Source of the DNA: Salinibacter pepae
GTDB lineage: Bacteria; Bacteroidota; Rhodothermia; Rhodothermales; Salinibacteraceae
Direction: 5' to 3'
Assembly: GCF_947077775.1 (NCBI RefSeq)
Contig: NZ_CAMTTE010000001.1
Location: 62,001-126,000 of the forward strand
DNA: 64,000 nt
Below the pieces are notes generated by a model, which was not told the origin of the DNA, searched no databases, and worked only from the letters and a program-made list of their open reading frames with translations. A program made the position numbers and the translations under genes. Below, piece by piece: positions 54,557 through 64,000 of this stretch. Each line of letters opens with the position of its first letter. The stretch's first letter is position 1.

Positions 54557-55288
54557 CTACTCGGGCGGGCGCTCGTCGGGGGAGTCGCCATTTTCGGCGT
54601 CCAGCATGTCGACTGAAATGCCCTCCTCCCGATCGAGTTGGAGGAGCTTGGCCCGCTCGTCGTCGAAGGCCGGGTCGTCGAGCAGGTCTTCCACCTCTCG
54701 TAGGGTCGGCAGGGCGTCCAGGGCGTCCAGACCGAACTGCTCGAGAAAGCGGTCGGTGGTGCCGTAGAGCAGGGGGCGCCCGACTGACTCCGCCCGGCCC
54801 TCGACGCTCACCAGGTCCATCTCCAGCAGCTTCCGAATCGCGTAGTCCGAGTTGACGCCGCGCACAAAGTCGACCTCCGGCCGGGTGACCGGCTGACGGT
54901 AGGCAATCACCGCCAGGGTTTCCATCAAGGAACGCGAGAGGGTGGTCTCCTGCTCCTCGACGTAAAAGGTCTTGGCGTAGGGTGAGAGGGACGCCCGGGT
55001 CACCATCCGATATCCGCCCGCCCAGGATTTCACCTCGAAGGCCCGGTCGTGCTCCTCGTACGTGGTGTTGAGCCGGTCGAGGGCCGCGGCGACGTCGTCC
55101 TCGGATGGCTCTGAGCGCCCCGTCACGTCGGCGACAATCCTCGCGATGCGGGCGGCCGACACAGGCTCATCGGCGGCGAACAGGATCGCCTCCGCGGCCT
55201 CTACGAGCGTATGATCGTCCGCCTTGGCCGGGCGGTCGGGGCTGTGCGCCGGGGCCTCCGGTGGTTCTGGAGACGCATCGTCGGGCAT
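54557..55288 (-). CDS. scpB: Segregation and condensation protein B
   Basis: The 243-residue SMC-associated kleisin partner has two winged-helix units: LVEAAEAILFAADEPVSAARIARIV and SRSLMETLAVIAYRQPVTRPEVDFVRG. They are followed by SDYAIRKLLEMDLVSVEGRAESVGRPLLYGTTDRFLEQFGL. Acidic Pro/Asp-rich tails flank the core. No scpA is in the window, though it often precedes scpB, so it is presumably elsewhere. Confidence 0.95.
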   Translation of the reverse strand: MPDDASPEPPEAPAHSPDRPAKADDHTLVEAAEAILFAADEPVSAARIARIVADVTGRSEPSEDDVAAALDRLNTTYEEHDRAFEVKSWAGGYRMVTRASLSPYAKTFYVEEQETTLSRSLMETLAVIAYRQPVTRPEVDFVRGVNSDYAIRKLLEMDLVSVEGRAESVGRPLLYGTTDRFLEQFGLDALDALPTLREVEDLLDDPAFDDERAKLLQLDREEGISVDMLDAENGDSPDERPPE

Positions 55289-55346
55289 AAGCTACGGCAA
55301 GTCGACCAGACAGAATGCCTTCTCGGTTCTCCCCACTCCGCATTTC

Positions 55347-55859
55347 CTACGTGATGGACTGAAAGGTAGACGGAAGTCCGTCCCCCGAACTTGAGGGGTC
55401 GGGACGCGAGGGGGCGTCGGCAGGGGGCTCCTCGTCGCCACAGTACGCCTCAAATGCCTCCACGAGATCCCGAGCGATCACCTCGGCATTCCGCCCCTCA
55501 ATGTGCTTCCGCTCCACCACGTACACGGGCTGGCCGTCTCGGAAGAGGGCGAAGAAGGGCGAAGAAGGCGGGATGCCGGCAAGATATTCTCGGGCCCGCT
55601 CCGTGGCCTCGAGATCCTGCCCGGCGAACACCGTGAGGTAACGGTCCGGATGGTGATCGGTCGCGTCTTTCGCCTTGGCCACGGCCGGGCGTGCATTGCC
55701 CGCGGCGCAGCCGCAAACCGAGTTGATCACGAGCAGCATCGTTTCGTCTTCCGCCTGATCGAAAGCGGCATCGACCTCGTCGGGCGTACGCAATTCCTCG
55801 ACGCCGAGCTGGGTCAATTCCTTGCGCATCGGCTCAACCATCTGCTTGGGGTACGGCAT
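55347..55859 (-). CDS. BrxA/BrxB-type bacilliredoxin
   Basis: The 170-residue protein has the YphP/YqiW thioredoxin-like fold with the redox motif CGC (C49-G50-C51, INSVCGCAAGNARPAV). Bacilliredoxins remove bacillithiol from oxidised proteins; whether this organism makes bacillithiol is not shown here, but related Bacteroidota do. PPSSPFFALFRDGQPVYVVER and IEGRNAEVIARDL are family segments. The last ~35 residues are a disordered acidic tail. Its promoter side faces the gene-poor stretch at 55860-56170. Confidence 0.9.
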   Translation of the reverse strand: MPYPKQMVEPMRKELTQLGVEELRTPDEVDAAFDQAEDETMLLVINSVCGCAAGNARPAVAKAKDATDHHPDRYLTVFAGQDLEATERAREYLAGIPPSSPFFALFRDGQPVYVVERKHIEGRNAEVIARDLVEAFEAYCGDEEPPADAPSRPDPSSSGDGLPSTFQSIT

Positions 55860-56170
55860 GGGGGAGCACTCATTCCTTGAAGGAAAGACACGAGGCCTCC
55901 AGCGGTGGCCTGGAGGCTATAGTGCTAACGTGCTACGACAAGCCCAACTGGTTGATCCCTCCAGCCTCCTGTACGAGCAGGCTTGACCCTGACTTGGTGG
56001 GCCAGCGGGACGACACAAAATGGCGCGCCCTCGTGCGCCCCGGCTCGCCCTCCACGCGACGCCCGTCACGCCTGGACTTGCCCCCCACGCACATCGCTAG
56101 GACATCTTCCCTGGTGATCCCGTAAGTACCCCTGATGCCCTTGCAGTTTCATCCACGCAGCCTCCTCCCG
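55860..56170. other. Gene-free spacer
   Basis: These 311 bases separate the divergent bacilliredoxin gene and a small unknown gene. I see no ORF of protein-like composition, RNA gene or clear repeat. The promoters of both neighbours presumably lie here. Confidence 0.5.
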
Positions 56171-56512
56171 ATGACGTTGATCATCACGCACGCCCTTCCA
56201 GAAAGCGGCTCCGGGTTCCACAAGCAGACGCTACATCACGTCCCGGAAAAAACCGCCCGCCAGATCGCGAACGACTTTGAGTCGTTTGCGAAAGCGTCGC
56301 ATCCGGAAGCCGCCGAGGAGGCCGTCCCCTGCACAACCTACGAGTACGCCCTAAGCAACTCCCCGTCTGAGACCGCCGACGGAACAGACGGAAACGCCCA
56401 GGACGAACAAGCAGGGGGCGAGGCGAACGACATGCCCCCCCAACCTGAAGGCTTCGTTGCGGTCGACTTTCGATCGGTCGTCGCGGTTCAGGGATATGAC
56501 CGTCTCTCGTAA
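56171..56512 (+). CDS. Hypothetical acidic protein
   Basis: The 113-residue protein begins MTLIITHALPESGSGFHKQT and has a folded N-terminal half with an amphipathic helix (EKTARQIANDFESFAKA). A Glu/Asp/Gly-rich insert follows (about 65-90), then a hydrophobic C-terminal strand (FVAVDFRSVVAVQGYDRLS). I recognise no family. The start at 56171 follows an upstream in-frame ATG (56135) that would add a weak extension. It is followed 71 bases later by the HAD phosphatase gene. Confidence 0.6.
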   Translation: MTLIITHALPESGSGFHKQTLHHVPEKTARQIANDFESFAKASHPEAAEEAVPCTTYEYALSNSPSETADGTDGNAQDEQAGGEANDMPPQPEGFVAVDFRSVVAVQGYDRLS

Positions 56513-56583
56513 CGCCCCCCAGCGCAGGTGAATCGGTACACCCTGCGCGACATCACGACTTCTCCCCTCACGGTTCTCACAGC

Positions 56584-57366
56584 ATGGCAGACGAGCAGGA
56601 CACAACGCACGCATGGCTTCTCGACATGGACGGCGTACTGGTGCATGAGGAGGTCGTCCTCCCCGGGGCCCAGGAGTTTATCGAGCGCCTTCGGGAAAAA
56701 GAGCTGCCCTTTCTCGTGCTCACCAACAATTCCATCTATACCCGGCGCGACCTATCGGCCCGGCTCGCCCGTGCCGGACTGGACGTGCCGGAGGCGAAGA
56801 TCTGGACCTCGGCCGTGGCCACCGCGCAGTTTCTCTCCAACCAGGCCCCCGAGGCATCGGCGTACGCCGTGGGGGAGGCTGGGCTTACCACGGCGCTTCA
56901 CGAGGTAGGCTACACGCTCACGGATGCCGACCCCGATTTTGTGGTCCTGGGCGAGACCCGTACGTATTCGTTCCAACACATCACGGCGGCCGTGCGGCTC
57001 ATTGAGCAGGGGGCACGTTTCATCGCCACGAACCCGGATGTCACGGGCCCGTCGCCGGACGGGCCGCTCCCGGCCACCGGCTCCGTGGCGGCCCTCATCC
57101 GCGAGGCCACCGGCCAGAAGCCGTACTTTGTTGGCAAGCCCAACCCGATCATGATCCGGAGTGCGTTGAACCAAATCGAGGCGCACTCGGCGACCACGGC
57201 CATGGCGGGCGACCGCATGGATACGGACGTCATGGCCGGCATGGAGGCCGGCCTGACCACTCATCTTGTGCTGTCCGGCTCGACGCGGCGAGAAGAGATT
57301 TCGGACTTCGCCTACCGTCCGAACAACGTGGTCGAGTCGATATCAGAGCTAATTGAACGCGTGTGA
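56584..57366 (+). CDS. HAD-IIA phosphatase, NagD-like
   Basis: The 260-residue hydrolase has HAD motif I LLDMDGVLV (D14, D16), motif II LTNNS, motif III Lys in FVGKPNP and motif IV AGDRMDTDVMAGMEAG. The C2-type cap lies between about residues 80 and 180. NagD-type enzymes dephosphorylate nucleotides or sugar phosphates; the substrate is unknown. No nag gene is nearby. Confidence 0.93.
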   Translation: MADEQDTTHAWLLDMDGVLVHEEVVLPGAQEFIERLREKELPFLVLTNNSIYTRRDLSARLARAGLDVPEAKIWTSAVATAQFLSNQAPEASAYAVGEAGLTTALHEVGYTLTDADPDFVVLGETRTYSFQHITAAVRLIEQGARFIATNPDVTGPSPDGPLPATGSVAALIREATGQKPYFVGKPNPIMIRSALNQIEAHSATTAMAGDRMDTDVMAGMEAGLTTHLVLSGSTRREEISDFAYRPNNVVESISELIERV

Positions 57367-57825
57367 TTGGCGGGACCGGAGCGGTCGGTGTGTGGCGCAG
57401 AGCGTGTGGCGCAGGAGGAGAGGGCTGACATTCAGCTGTACTGGGGGGCCTTTCCCCCCGCCTAGGCAGCGGCGATGGCACGCGGAGCCTACGTCAAAAC
57501 TTACGGTTGTCCTGCAATAACAAAAAATGACGGGCGACTCACGCACGGGGTGATTTGGCAACCGAACGGGCAATTTCCGATGACGACCACACAAAGCCGA
57601 TCCCGAACTACATTTCTTCCGGCGGCTCCCCGTCATCCCGAACCGGCACCGGCTGTCGTGCCGCCACTCAGAGAGGTGGACCCTCACGTGAAATCCCCTC
57701 GCAGGAAGCGTTTACATGACTCTAGGGTCACAACTCGCCTCCGGATGCACCAATTAGTTGGGTCCGTGAAAAGACGGCACTTGCGATTCGCCCATACTAT
57801 CTTCCTGCGCACACGAACCACCGAT
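57367..57825. other. Gene-poor region with direct repeat and hairpin
   Basis: This 459-base stretch holds an 11-base direct repeat (GTGTGGCGCAG at 57390-57400 and 57404-57414) and a G6/C6 hairpin (57443-57459) just after the HAD gene. The hairpin could terminate transcription although no T tract follows. It also holds a minus-strand GTTATTGCA copy (57513-57521). No protein-like ORF is seen. Confidence 0.5.
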
Positions 57826-58002
57826 ATGGAAGCAACCGACAAGAGCTCCGCCATCGAGTCCTCCCAATCCGCACGATCAGCCGCTCAAGAGAGCATCCAG
57901 CGCGCGCTCGATCAGGGCGCGGAGCAGGGCCAGATTCATCGCCTTCACCAATGGGCTACGATGCTGAATAAGCTTTACCACCGGGCCGAGCGGGATGATT
58001 GA
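57826..58002 (+). CDS. Small hypothetical protein
   Basis: The 58-residue peptide starting MEATDKSSAIESS has a regular helical pattern (SAAQESIQRALDQGAEQG, then HRLHQWATMLNKLYHRAERDD) and normal amino-acid composition. The frame extends further upstream without protein-like sequence, so the ATG at 57826 is favoured. No family is recognised and no neighbour suggests a function. Confidence 0.45.
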   Translation: MEATDKSSAIESSQSARSAAQESIQRALDQGAEQGQIHRLHQWATMLNKLYHRAERDD

Positions 58003-58678
58003 GACCAGGCAGCACTCTGCATGGGGTGTTCAGCACAGACACCGTGACGGAGAGAAACCCTCATTCCGCCCGCGTCGATTGCTCGATCCGGCGAATCTCC
58101 TCCCTGTGTCTGGCACTTGTCGTCCGACGTCTTTGACCTCCCCACCTACTCCGGCATTTCCGCCCGTACAATCAAAAACCCCCGGCTCTCCCCAAGCCCG
58201 GGATACTGAGAGAGATCCGAGACGATCAGGCGATCAGAGCATGCATCAAGGCAGCCGGCACGGCCTGGCTTCTCTGACTGGACGACGTGTTGTAGGTCGG
58301 GGGGAAAATGGAAGACGTGTGTAGCCGCTCTTGGCTGCGCAGTGGGGCAACGGACCAGAAGGAGGGCGTCTACGCGAAGCCCTGAACAGCCAATCCGCTC
58401 CCTCCCTTGCCCAGGCCCGTCCGGTACTCGGAACCGCAGCAGGCAAGACGGGCCGCAGAAAGATGTGGCGGAAACGGCCCGGACATCCCCGCAACCAAGC
58501 CGTGGTGCGAGTGAGGAGTAGGGCGCAGTGACTGGGCCGCACGCAAAGTCCCTGTCTCGGTGAACGCCATTTCCACATCGCGCGAGGGGTCCCCTTGCAG
58601 TGCGCTACATCGCGCAGGGGGACACACGGGCCTGCCCCTCACAGCGGTGACGGCACGTAGGGGCTTAGAAGGCCCCAT
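58003..58678. other. Long gene-free stretch
   Basis: These 676 bases carry only short GC-rich frames with atypical composition (many Arg and Pro). An imperfect hairpin lies near 58590-58625 (CCCCTTGCAGTGCG / CGCGCAGGGGG). No tRNA, rRNA or known regulatory RNA is recognisable. It may be a degraded gene or house an unknown ncRNA. Confidence 0.5.
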
Positions 58679-59026
58679 CTACTCGATGTTCACGTCGGCC
58701 CCGACCCGCTCCGCGAGGGCCTCGAACTGCTCCTTGGTAACGGCGATGAACACCCGATCCACGCCCGTCAGGTCGTGCTCGTCGGACTTGATTCGGTTCG
58801 TGCTGCCCCCAGGTGCATCGGTCCCTCTGTTGCCGTTGACCGAGATGAACGTCTCGACGGGGTCGGAGCCATCCACGGCTTCGACGATGGCGTCGCGGGA
58901 GGTTTCCAGCGCCCCGGCGAAGGTAGTCGCCATCCCGGTGTAGAACCCTCCGTATTCACGCAGGGATTTGTCCTTGCTGCTGCTGAATTTTTCGTCGGTG
59001 TGCGCTCGCGCAGACCTGTTTCGCAT
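58679..59026 (-). CDS. Hypothetical protein
   Basis: The 115-residue protein starting MRNRSARAHTDEKF has a helical middle part (FAGALETSRDAIVEAVD) and a C-terminal alpha/beta stretch (GVDRVFIAVTKEQFEALAERVGADVNIE). I recognise no family. The ATG at 59026 is preferred to one 14 codons upstream, which adds a poor extension. It stands alone between the gene-free stretch and tRNA-Lys. Confidence 0.55.
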   Translation of the reverse strand: MRNRSARAHTDEKFSSSKDKSLREYGGFYTGMATTFAGALETSRDAIVEAVDGSDPVETFISVNGNRGTDAPGGSTNRIKSDEHDLTGVDRVFIAVTKEQFEALAERVGADVNIE

Positions 59027-59322
59027 GTGGCTTAGGGGTTGTGACAAGAACACTCTACCTACTCTCACGGGCCCGAGACGAAATTGGTCTCGTGGGCCCG
59101 TAACATTGATGGACAGAGTCGGGGCCCAGGCGTTACCAACGGGGGCGTTTCATCGTGGACCACGGAGCTCTCTGGCGTCGGCCTATCCTGCAGAGGTGCC
59201 ATCGATGGAGCGACGACGCCCTCCGGCAGGTCTTCACCGCCAGTAGTCAATACGAAAGCCGCCTCGGGGCCTTCCGAGACGGCGACAATGCCATACTGGG
59301 ACCGGTTCGATCTTCGCGCGGG

Positions 59323-59399
59323 TGGTAGGCCCGGGGGGATTCGAACCCCCAGCTCACGGATTAAGAGTCCGTTGCTCTACCAGGTTGAGCTACGAGCCT
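59323..59399 (-). tRNA. tRNA-Lys (anticodon CTT)
   Basis: The minus strand folds to a full cloverleaf: acceptor AGGCTCG/CGGGCCT, D-arm GCTCAACCTGGTAGAGC, anticodon stem ACGGA/TCCGT with loop CTCTTAA (anticodon CTT), T-arm GGGGG-TTCGAAT-CCCCC, discriminator A and an encoded CCA. Confidence 0.96.
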
Positions 59400-59564
59400 A
59401 TCGGGAATTTCCGATTCGGAGATACTTCGTGCCGCGCGGAAAGTTCGGCGGATCGACCCGTGCAGGGGCGCCACACCCAACTTTCCACTGCGCTTCACAG
59501 CATCGCGCCGTCCGGGCGGGAGGGGCCGACCAATCCGCCCGCGCTACGGCGGGCCTCGGGGCCG

Positions 59565-61499
<1,935 letters not shown>

Positions 61500-61552
61500 T
61501 CAGAAGTCGTCGTTCTGCGTACGTGGATGTCTCGCGATCGTAGGTCCCCCGA

Positions 61553-63886
61553 CTACGCGGCCTCGTGTAGGGCCACTTCCACAGGCTCCGGGAAGACCTC
61601 CGCGAAGTAGCCCCGCTTGATCACGAGGGTGCCCTTCGCCCCCCGGTTCGTCGCGTCGAACTTCGTCGTGCGCACGATCTCTTCCCGTCCGTTGTTCGTC
61701 TCGACCGTGAGCCCGTCGCGGGCCCGAGTGCTAAGGGTAAAGTCGAGCACGCGGTCGTTGTCCTCAAGCCGGATGGCGCGCACGCCTTTGGCCGGCCCCT
61801 TGTACACCGACACCTGATGAACCGGGAAAACGAGTGCGCGTCCGTCGTGGGAGGCGAGGCAGATGTTTTCGTCGCCCCGGGCGAGATGGACGCGTGCCAC
61901 CTCGTCCCCGTCCTCCAGGCGCATGTACTTTCGGCCCGTGCTGATCGACGGCTCCAGGTAGCCGTCCAGGGTGAAGCGGGTGGCCTGCCCACCCGTACTG
62001 ATGGCGACGATGTACGGCTCATCCGGCGCGTCGGGATCGTCCGGGTCGAAGAGCTCGCCCTGCTCACTCGGTTCGGCCGGCACGGGGGCCGGCAGGGCGC
62101 GGTCGTCGAAGCTGACGACCCCGACCACGTGCTCCCCGTCGTCGAACGAGAACAGCTTTTGCACCGGATCGCCGTACCCGGTCGTGCTGGGGATTTCCGT
62201 GATGCGGGTGGTGTAGCAGGTGCCGTAGTTCGTAAAAAAGCCGACGGTGGCGCGGGTCGACCCGGCCAGGGCCCACCCCACCTCATCTCCGTCGCGCGTC
62301 CGGATGGCGTCGAGGTCCGAATACGTCCCCTGCCGCTTCACCCAACCGTCCCGCGTGACGATGACGTGGACGTCCTCGTCGACGATGTAATCCTCTTCGG
62401 TGTATTCCATGTCCGCCTCCGGCCCGACGAGGGTACTGCGGCGCTCGTCCGTGTATTCGTCGCGGATGTCCTGAAGCTCGTCCTTCACAATGCCCCAGCG
62501 CGCGTCCTCGTCGTCGAGCAGGCGACGGATTTCTTCCGCCCGGGCCCGTTTCTCCCCAAGTTCGTCCCGGATCGCTTCAATCTCCATCTGCGAGAGCTTG
62601 TACAGCTGCGTCTCCAGAATCGCGTCGGTCTGCTCTTCGTCGAGCTGGAAGCGGTGCATGAGCCGCTGGGCGGCGTCGGCTTTGTTCTTCGAGGTCCGGA
62701 TGATCTCGATGGCCTCGTCGAGGGCGTCGAAAATCGTCTCAAACCCCTCAAGGATGTGAATCCGTGCCTCCAGCTCCGCCAGTTCGTTCTGCAGACGCCG
62801 GGTCACGACGTCCAGCCGGAAGTCGAGGAAGTACCGGAGAATGGTACGGAGGTCCACCTGCTTCGGGGCCTTCACGTCCGTGCTCTCGGTCGGCACGAGG
62901 CAGGTGAGGTTGACGTGGAATCGTTTCTGGAGCTTCGTGTGCTTGAACAGGTAGGCCATCGCCGCCTCCGTGTCGGAGCCCCGCTTCAGCTCCAGCACGA
63001 TGCGCACCTCGTCGGTTGACTCGTCGCGCACGTTCGACAGCTGCGGGACGTTTTCCTCCGCAATGTGGTCGGCAATCTCCTCGACGATTTTGCTCTTGTC
63101 CACGCCGTAGGGCACCGACTCGATGATGGCACGGGTCTTCCCCTTCGTCCGGTACGCCCCGCGCATCTCGATCGTCCCGGAGCCCGTCTCGTAGATCTCC
63201 ACAAGTTCGTCCTGGGTGTTTAGGATGCGCCCCCCGGTCGGAAAGTCCGGGCCCTGAATGTGCTCGCGGACGAGGGGCGCGGTGGACACCTCAGGCTCTT
63301 CAATCATGCGGAGGGCCGCGTTGACCACCTCGCCGAGATTGTGCGGCGGAATGTTCGTCGCCATCCCGACCGCGATGCCGCTCGCCCCGTTCACCAGGAG
63401 GTTGGGGACGCGGGCAGGGAGCACGACCGGCTCTTCCAGCGAGCCGTCAAAGTTGTCGCGGTAGTCGACCGTCTCGTCGCGGAGTCCCTCCAACATCTCC
63501 ATGGCCAGGGGCTGCAGCTTGGCCTCCGTGTAGCGCATCGCCGCCGCGCTGTCACCGTCGAGCGACCCGAAGTTGCCGTGTCCGTCGACCAGCGGCGCCC
63601 GCAGCGAAAACGACTGTGCCATGCGCACCATGGCGTCGTAGATGGCCTTGTCGCCGTGGGGGTGGTACTTTCCCATCGTCTCCCCCACGACCGTCGCGCT
63701 CTTGCGGTGCCGCTTGGACGGGTAGAGGTTCAGGCTGTCAAACATCGCAAAGAGGATGCGACGCTGCACCGGCTTCAGGCCGTCGCGAATGTCCGGAAGG
63801 GCCCGGCTGGTGATGACGGACAGGGCGTAGTTCAGGTACCGTTCGCGGGCGGTCTCGTGAAGCGGGATCGTTTCGGTAACAGGCAT
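61553..63886 (-). CDS. parC: Topoisomerase IV subunit A (ParC-like)
   Basis: The 777-residue DNA breakage-reunion subunit has the catalytic Tyr119 in [10 protein letters not shown], the winged-helix quinolone region [20 protein letters not shown], and [17 protein letters not shown] near the N-terminus. The C-terminal propeller (about 490-770) lacks the GyrA box Q-R-R-G-G-K-G, so decatenation by topo IV is more likely than negative supercoiling. The quinolone-critical Ser83 position of GyrA is Lys80 here. It precedes parE in an apparent two-gene operon; the promoter should lie at 63887-64000. Confidence 0.9.
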   Translation of the reverse strand: MPVTETIPLHETARERYLNYALSVITSRALPDIRDGLKPVQRRILFAMFDSLNLYPSKRHRKSATVVGETMGKYHPHGDKAIYDAMVRMAQSFSLRAPLVDGHGNFGSLDGDSAAAMRYTEAKLQPLAMEMLEGLRDETVDYRDNFDGSLEEPVVLPARVPNLLVNGASGIAVGMATNIPPHNLGEVVNAALRMIEEPEVSTAPLVREHIQGPDFPTGGRILNTQDELVEIYETGSGTIEMRGAYRTKGKTRAIIESVPYGVDKSKIVEEIADHIAEENVPQLSNVRDESTDEVRIVLELKRGSDTEAAMAYLFKHTKLQKRFHVNLTCLVPTESTDVKAPKQVDLRTILRYFLDFRLDVVTRRLQNELAELEARIHILEGFETIFDALDEAIEIIRTSKNKADAAQRLMHRFQLDEEQTDAILETQLYKLSQMEIEAIRDELGEKRARAEEIRRLLDDEDARWGIVKDELQDIRDEYTDERRSTLVGPEADMEYTEEDYIVDEDVHVIVTRDGWVKRQGTYSDLDAIRTRDGDEVGWALAGSTRATVGFFTNYGTCYTTRITEIPSTTGYGDPVQKLFSFDDGEHVVGVVSFDDRALPAPVPAEPSEQGELFDPDDPDAPDEPYIVAISTGGQATRFTLDGYLEPSISTGRKYMRLEDGDEVARVHLARGDENICLASHDGRALVFPVHQVSVYKGPAKGVRAIRLEDNDRVLDFTLSTRARDGLTVETNNGREEIVRTTKFDATNRGAKGTLVIKRGYFAEVFPEPVEVALHEAA

Positions 63887-64000
63887 CAGCGGCGTTCAAT
63901 AACGGATGTTGACGGCGCACACATAGTTTACTCACACGTTTTCGGAGTTACAACTGTCACTGACTGGCGTTTCGGAAGATTTGACCGTTCTCCATTGGGC
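63887..64000. promoter_or_regulatory. Probable promoter region of parC-parE
   Basis: The 114 bases upstream of parC are moderately AT-rich (ACATAGTTTACTCACACG on the plus strand). The spacer is cut by the window edge, and no box pair is clear enough to assign. Confidence 0.35.

Noticed and set aside
57443-57459. G6/C6 hairpin as a standard intrinsic terminator
   Set aside because: No T tract follows on either strand, so it is only noted as a possible structure.
58331-58678. Short open frames on both strands
   Set aside because: Arg/Pro-rich composition and lack of a start context suggest chance frames.

Overview
The window is about 65% GC by eye and encodes acid-rich proteins. It carries a xanthorhodopsin gene (47685-48506) whose protein has every diagnostic residue of the Salinibacter ruber pump: H62, D96, E107, G156 and K240. 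With a fused CrtYc/CrtYd-type lycopene cyclase, a CrtO-type ketolase, a PorD-like (DUF4835) protein and a PorV/PorQ-like protein, this points to Salinibacter (Rhodothermota/Bacteroidota), an extreme halophile, probably S. ruber or a close relative. That identification rests on remembered family and protein sequences; no alignment was run.

Layout. 1-1.5 kb: a decayed IS1341/IS605-type element with a frameshifted tnpB and intact-looking ends. 1.6-9.0 kb: a zinc-ribbon protein, a single-domain response regulator, a divergent outer-membrane pair (HhH-barrel protein and PorV/PorQ-like protein) facing a PorD-like gene, then recA and a PAP2 phosphatase. 9.4-19.8 kb: a DUF1015 protein, RNase R coupled to a very large TamB, AroB, and an MnmM-like tRNA methyltransferase. 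19.8-31.5 kb: a TANGO2-like protein, a hydrolase-OsmC fusion, tRNA-Pro(GGG), a RodZ-like protein, a PgpH-like 7TM-HD phosphodiesterase, a GntR regulator, PruA, a LolC/E-like permease and a peroxiredoxin. 31.7-35.6 kb: nitrilase, PurC, a LacI regulator and a ThiD-like kinase.

36.0-39.8 kb is a compact four-gene run: a GTP cyclohydrolase II/RibD-reductase fusion without a deaminase domain, a BchC-like dehydrogenase without catalytic zinc ligands, a 6-pyruvoyltetrahydropterin-synthase-like protein and a SAM methyltransferase. It looks like an uncharacterised GTP-derived pterin or pyrimidine pathway and is the best candidate here for an undescribed system. Directly behind it, 39.8-42.5 kb is a small mobile island: two tyrosine recombinases flanking an AT-rich NUMOD4-HNH endonuclease gene interrupted by one in-frame TGA.

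42.5-48.6 kb: a probable bacterial eRF1-like (baeRF) protein, a KynB-like cyclase, a small membrane protein, then the light-harvesting cluster (ketolase, lycopene cyclase, xanthorhodopsin) ending at a strong terminator. The first two make the ketolated, cyclised carotenoid backbone needed for the salinixanthin antenna and the beta-carotene precursor of retinal; the third is the pump that uses both. 48.7-64 kb is mostly housekeeping: miaA, a GT-C glycosyltransferase, an M24 peptidase, guaB, an RsuA/RluB pseudouridine synthase, scpB, a bacilliredoxin, a NagD-type HAD phosphatase, tRNA-Lys(CTT), and topoisomerase IV parE and parC. A 9-base motif, GTTATTGCA, recurs in five separate intergenic spacers and is unexplained.
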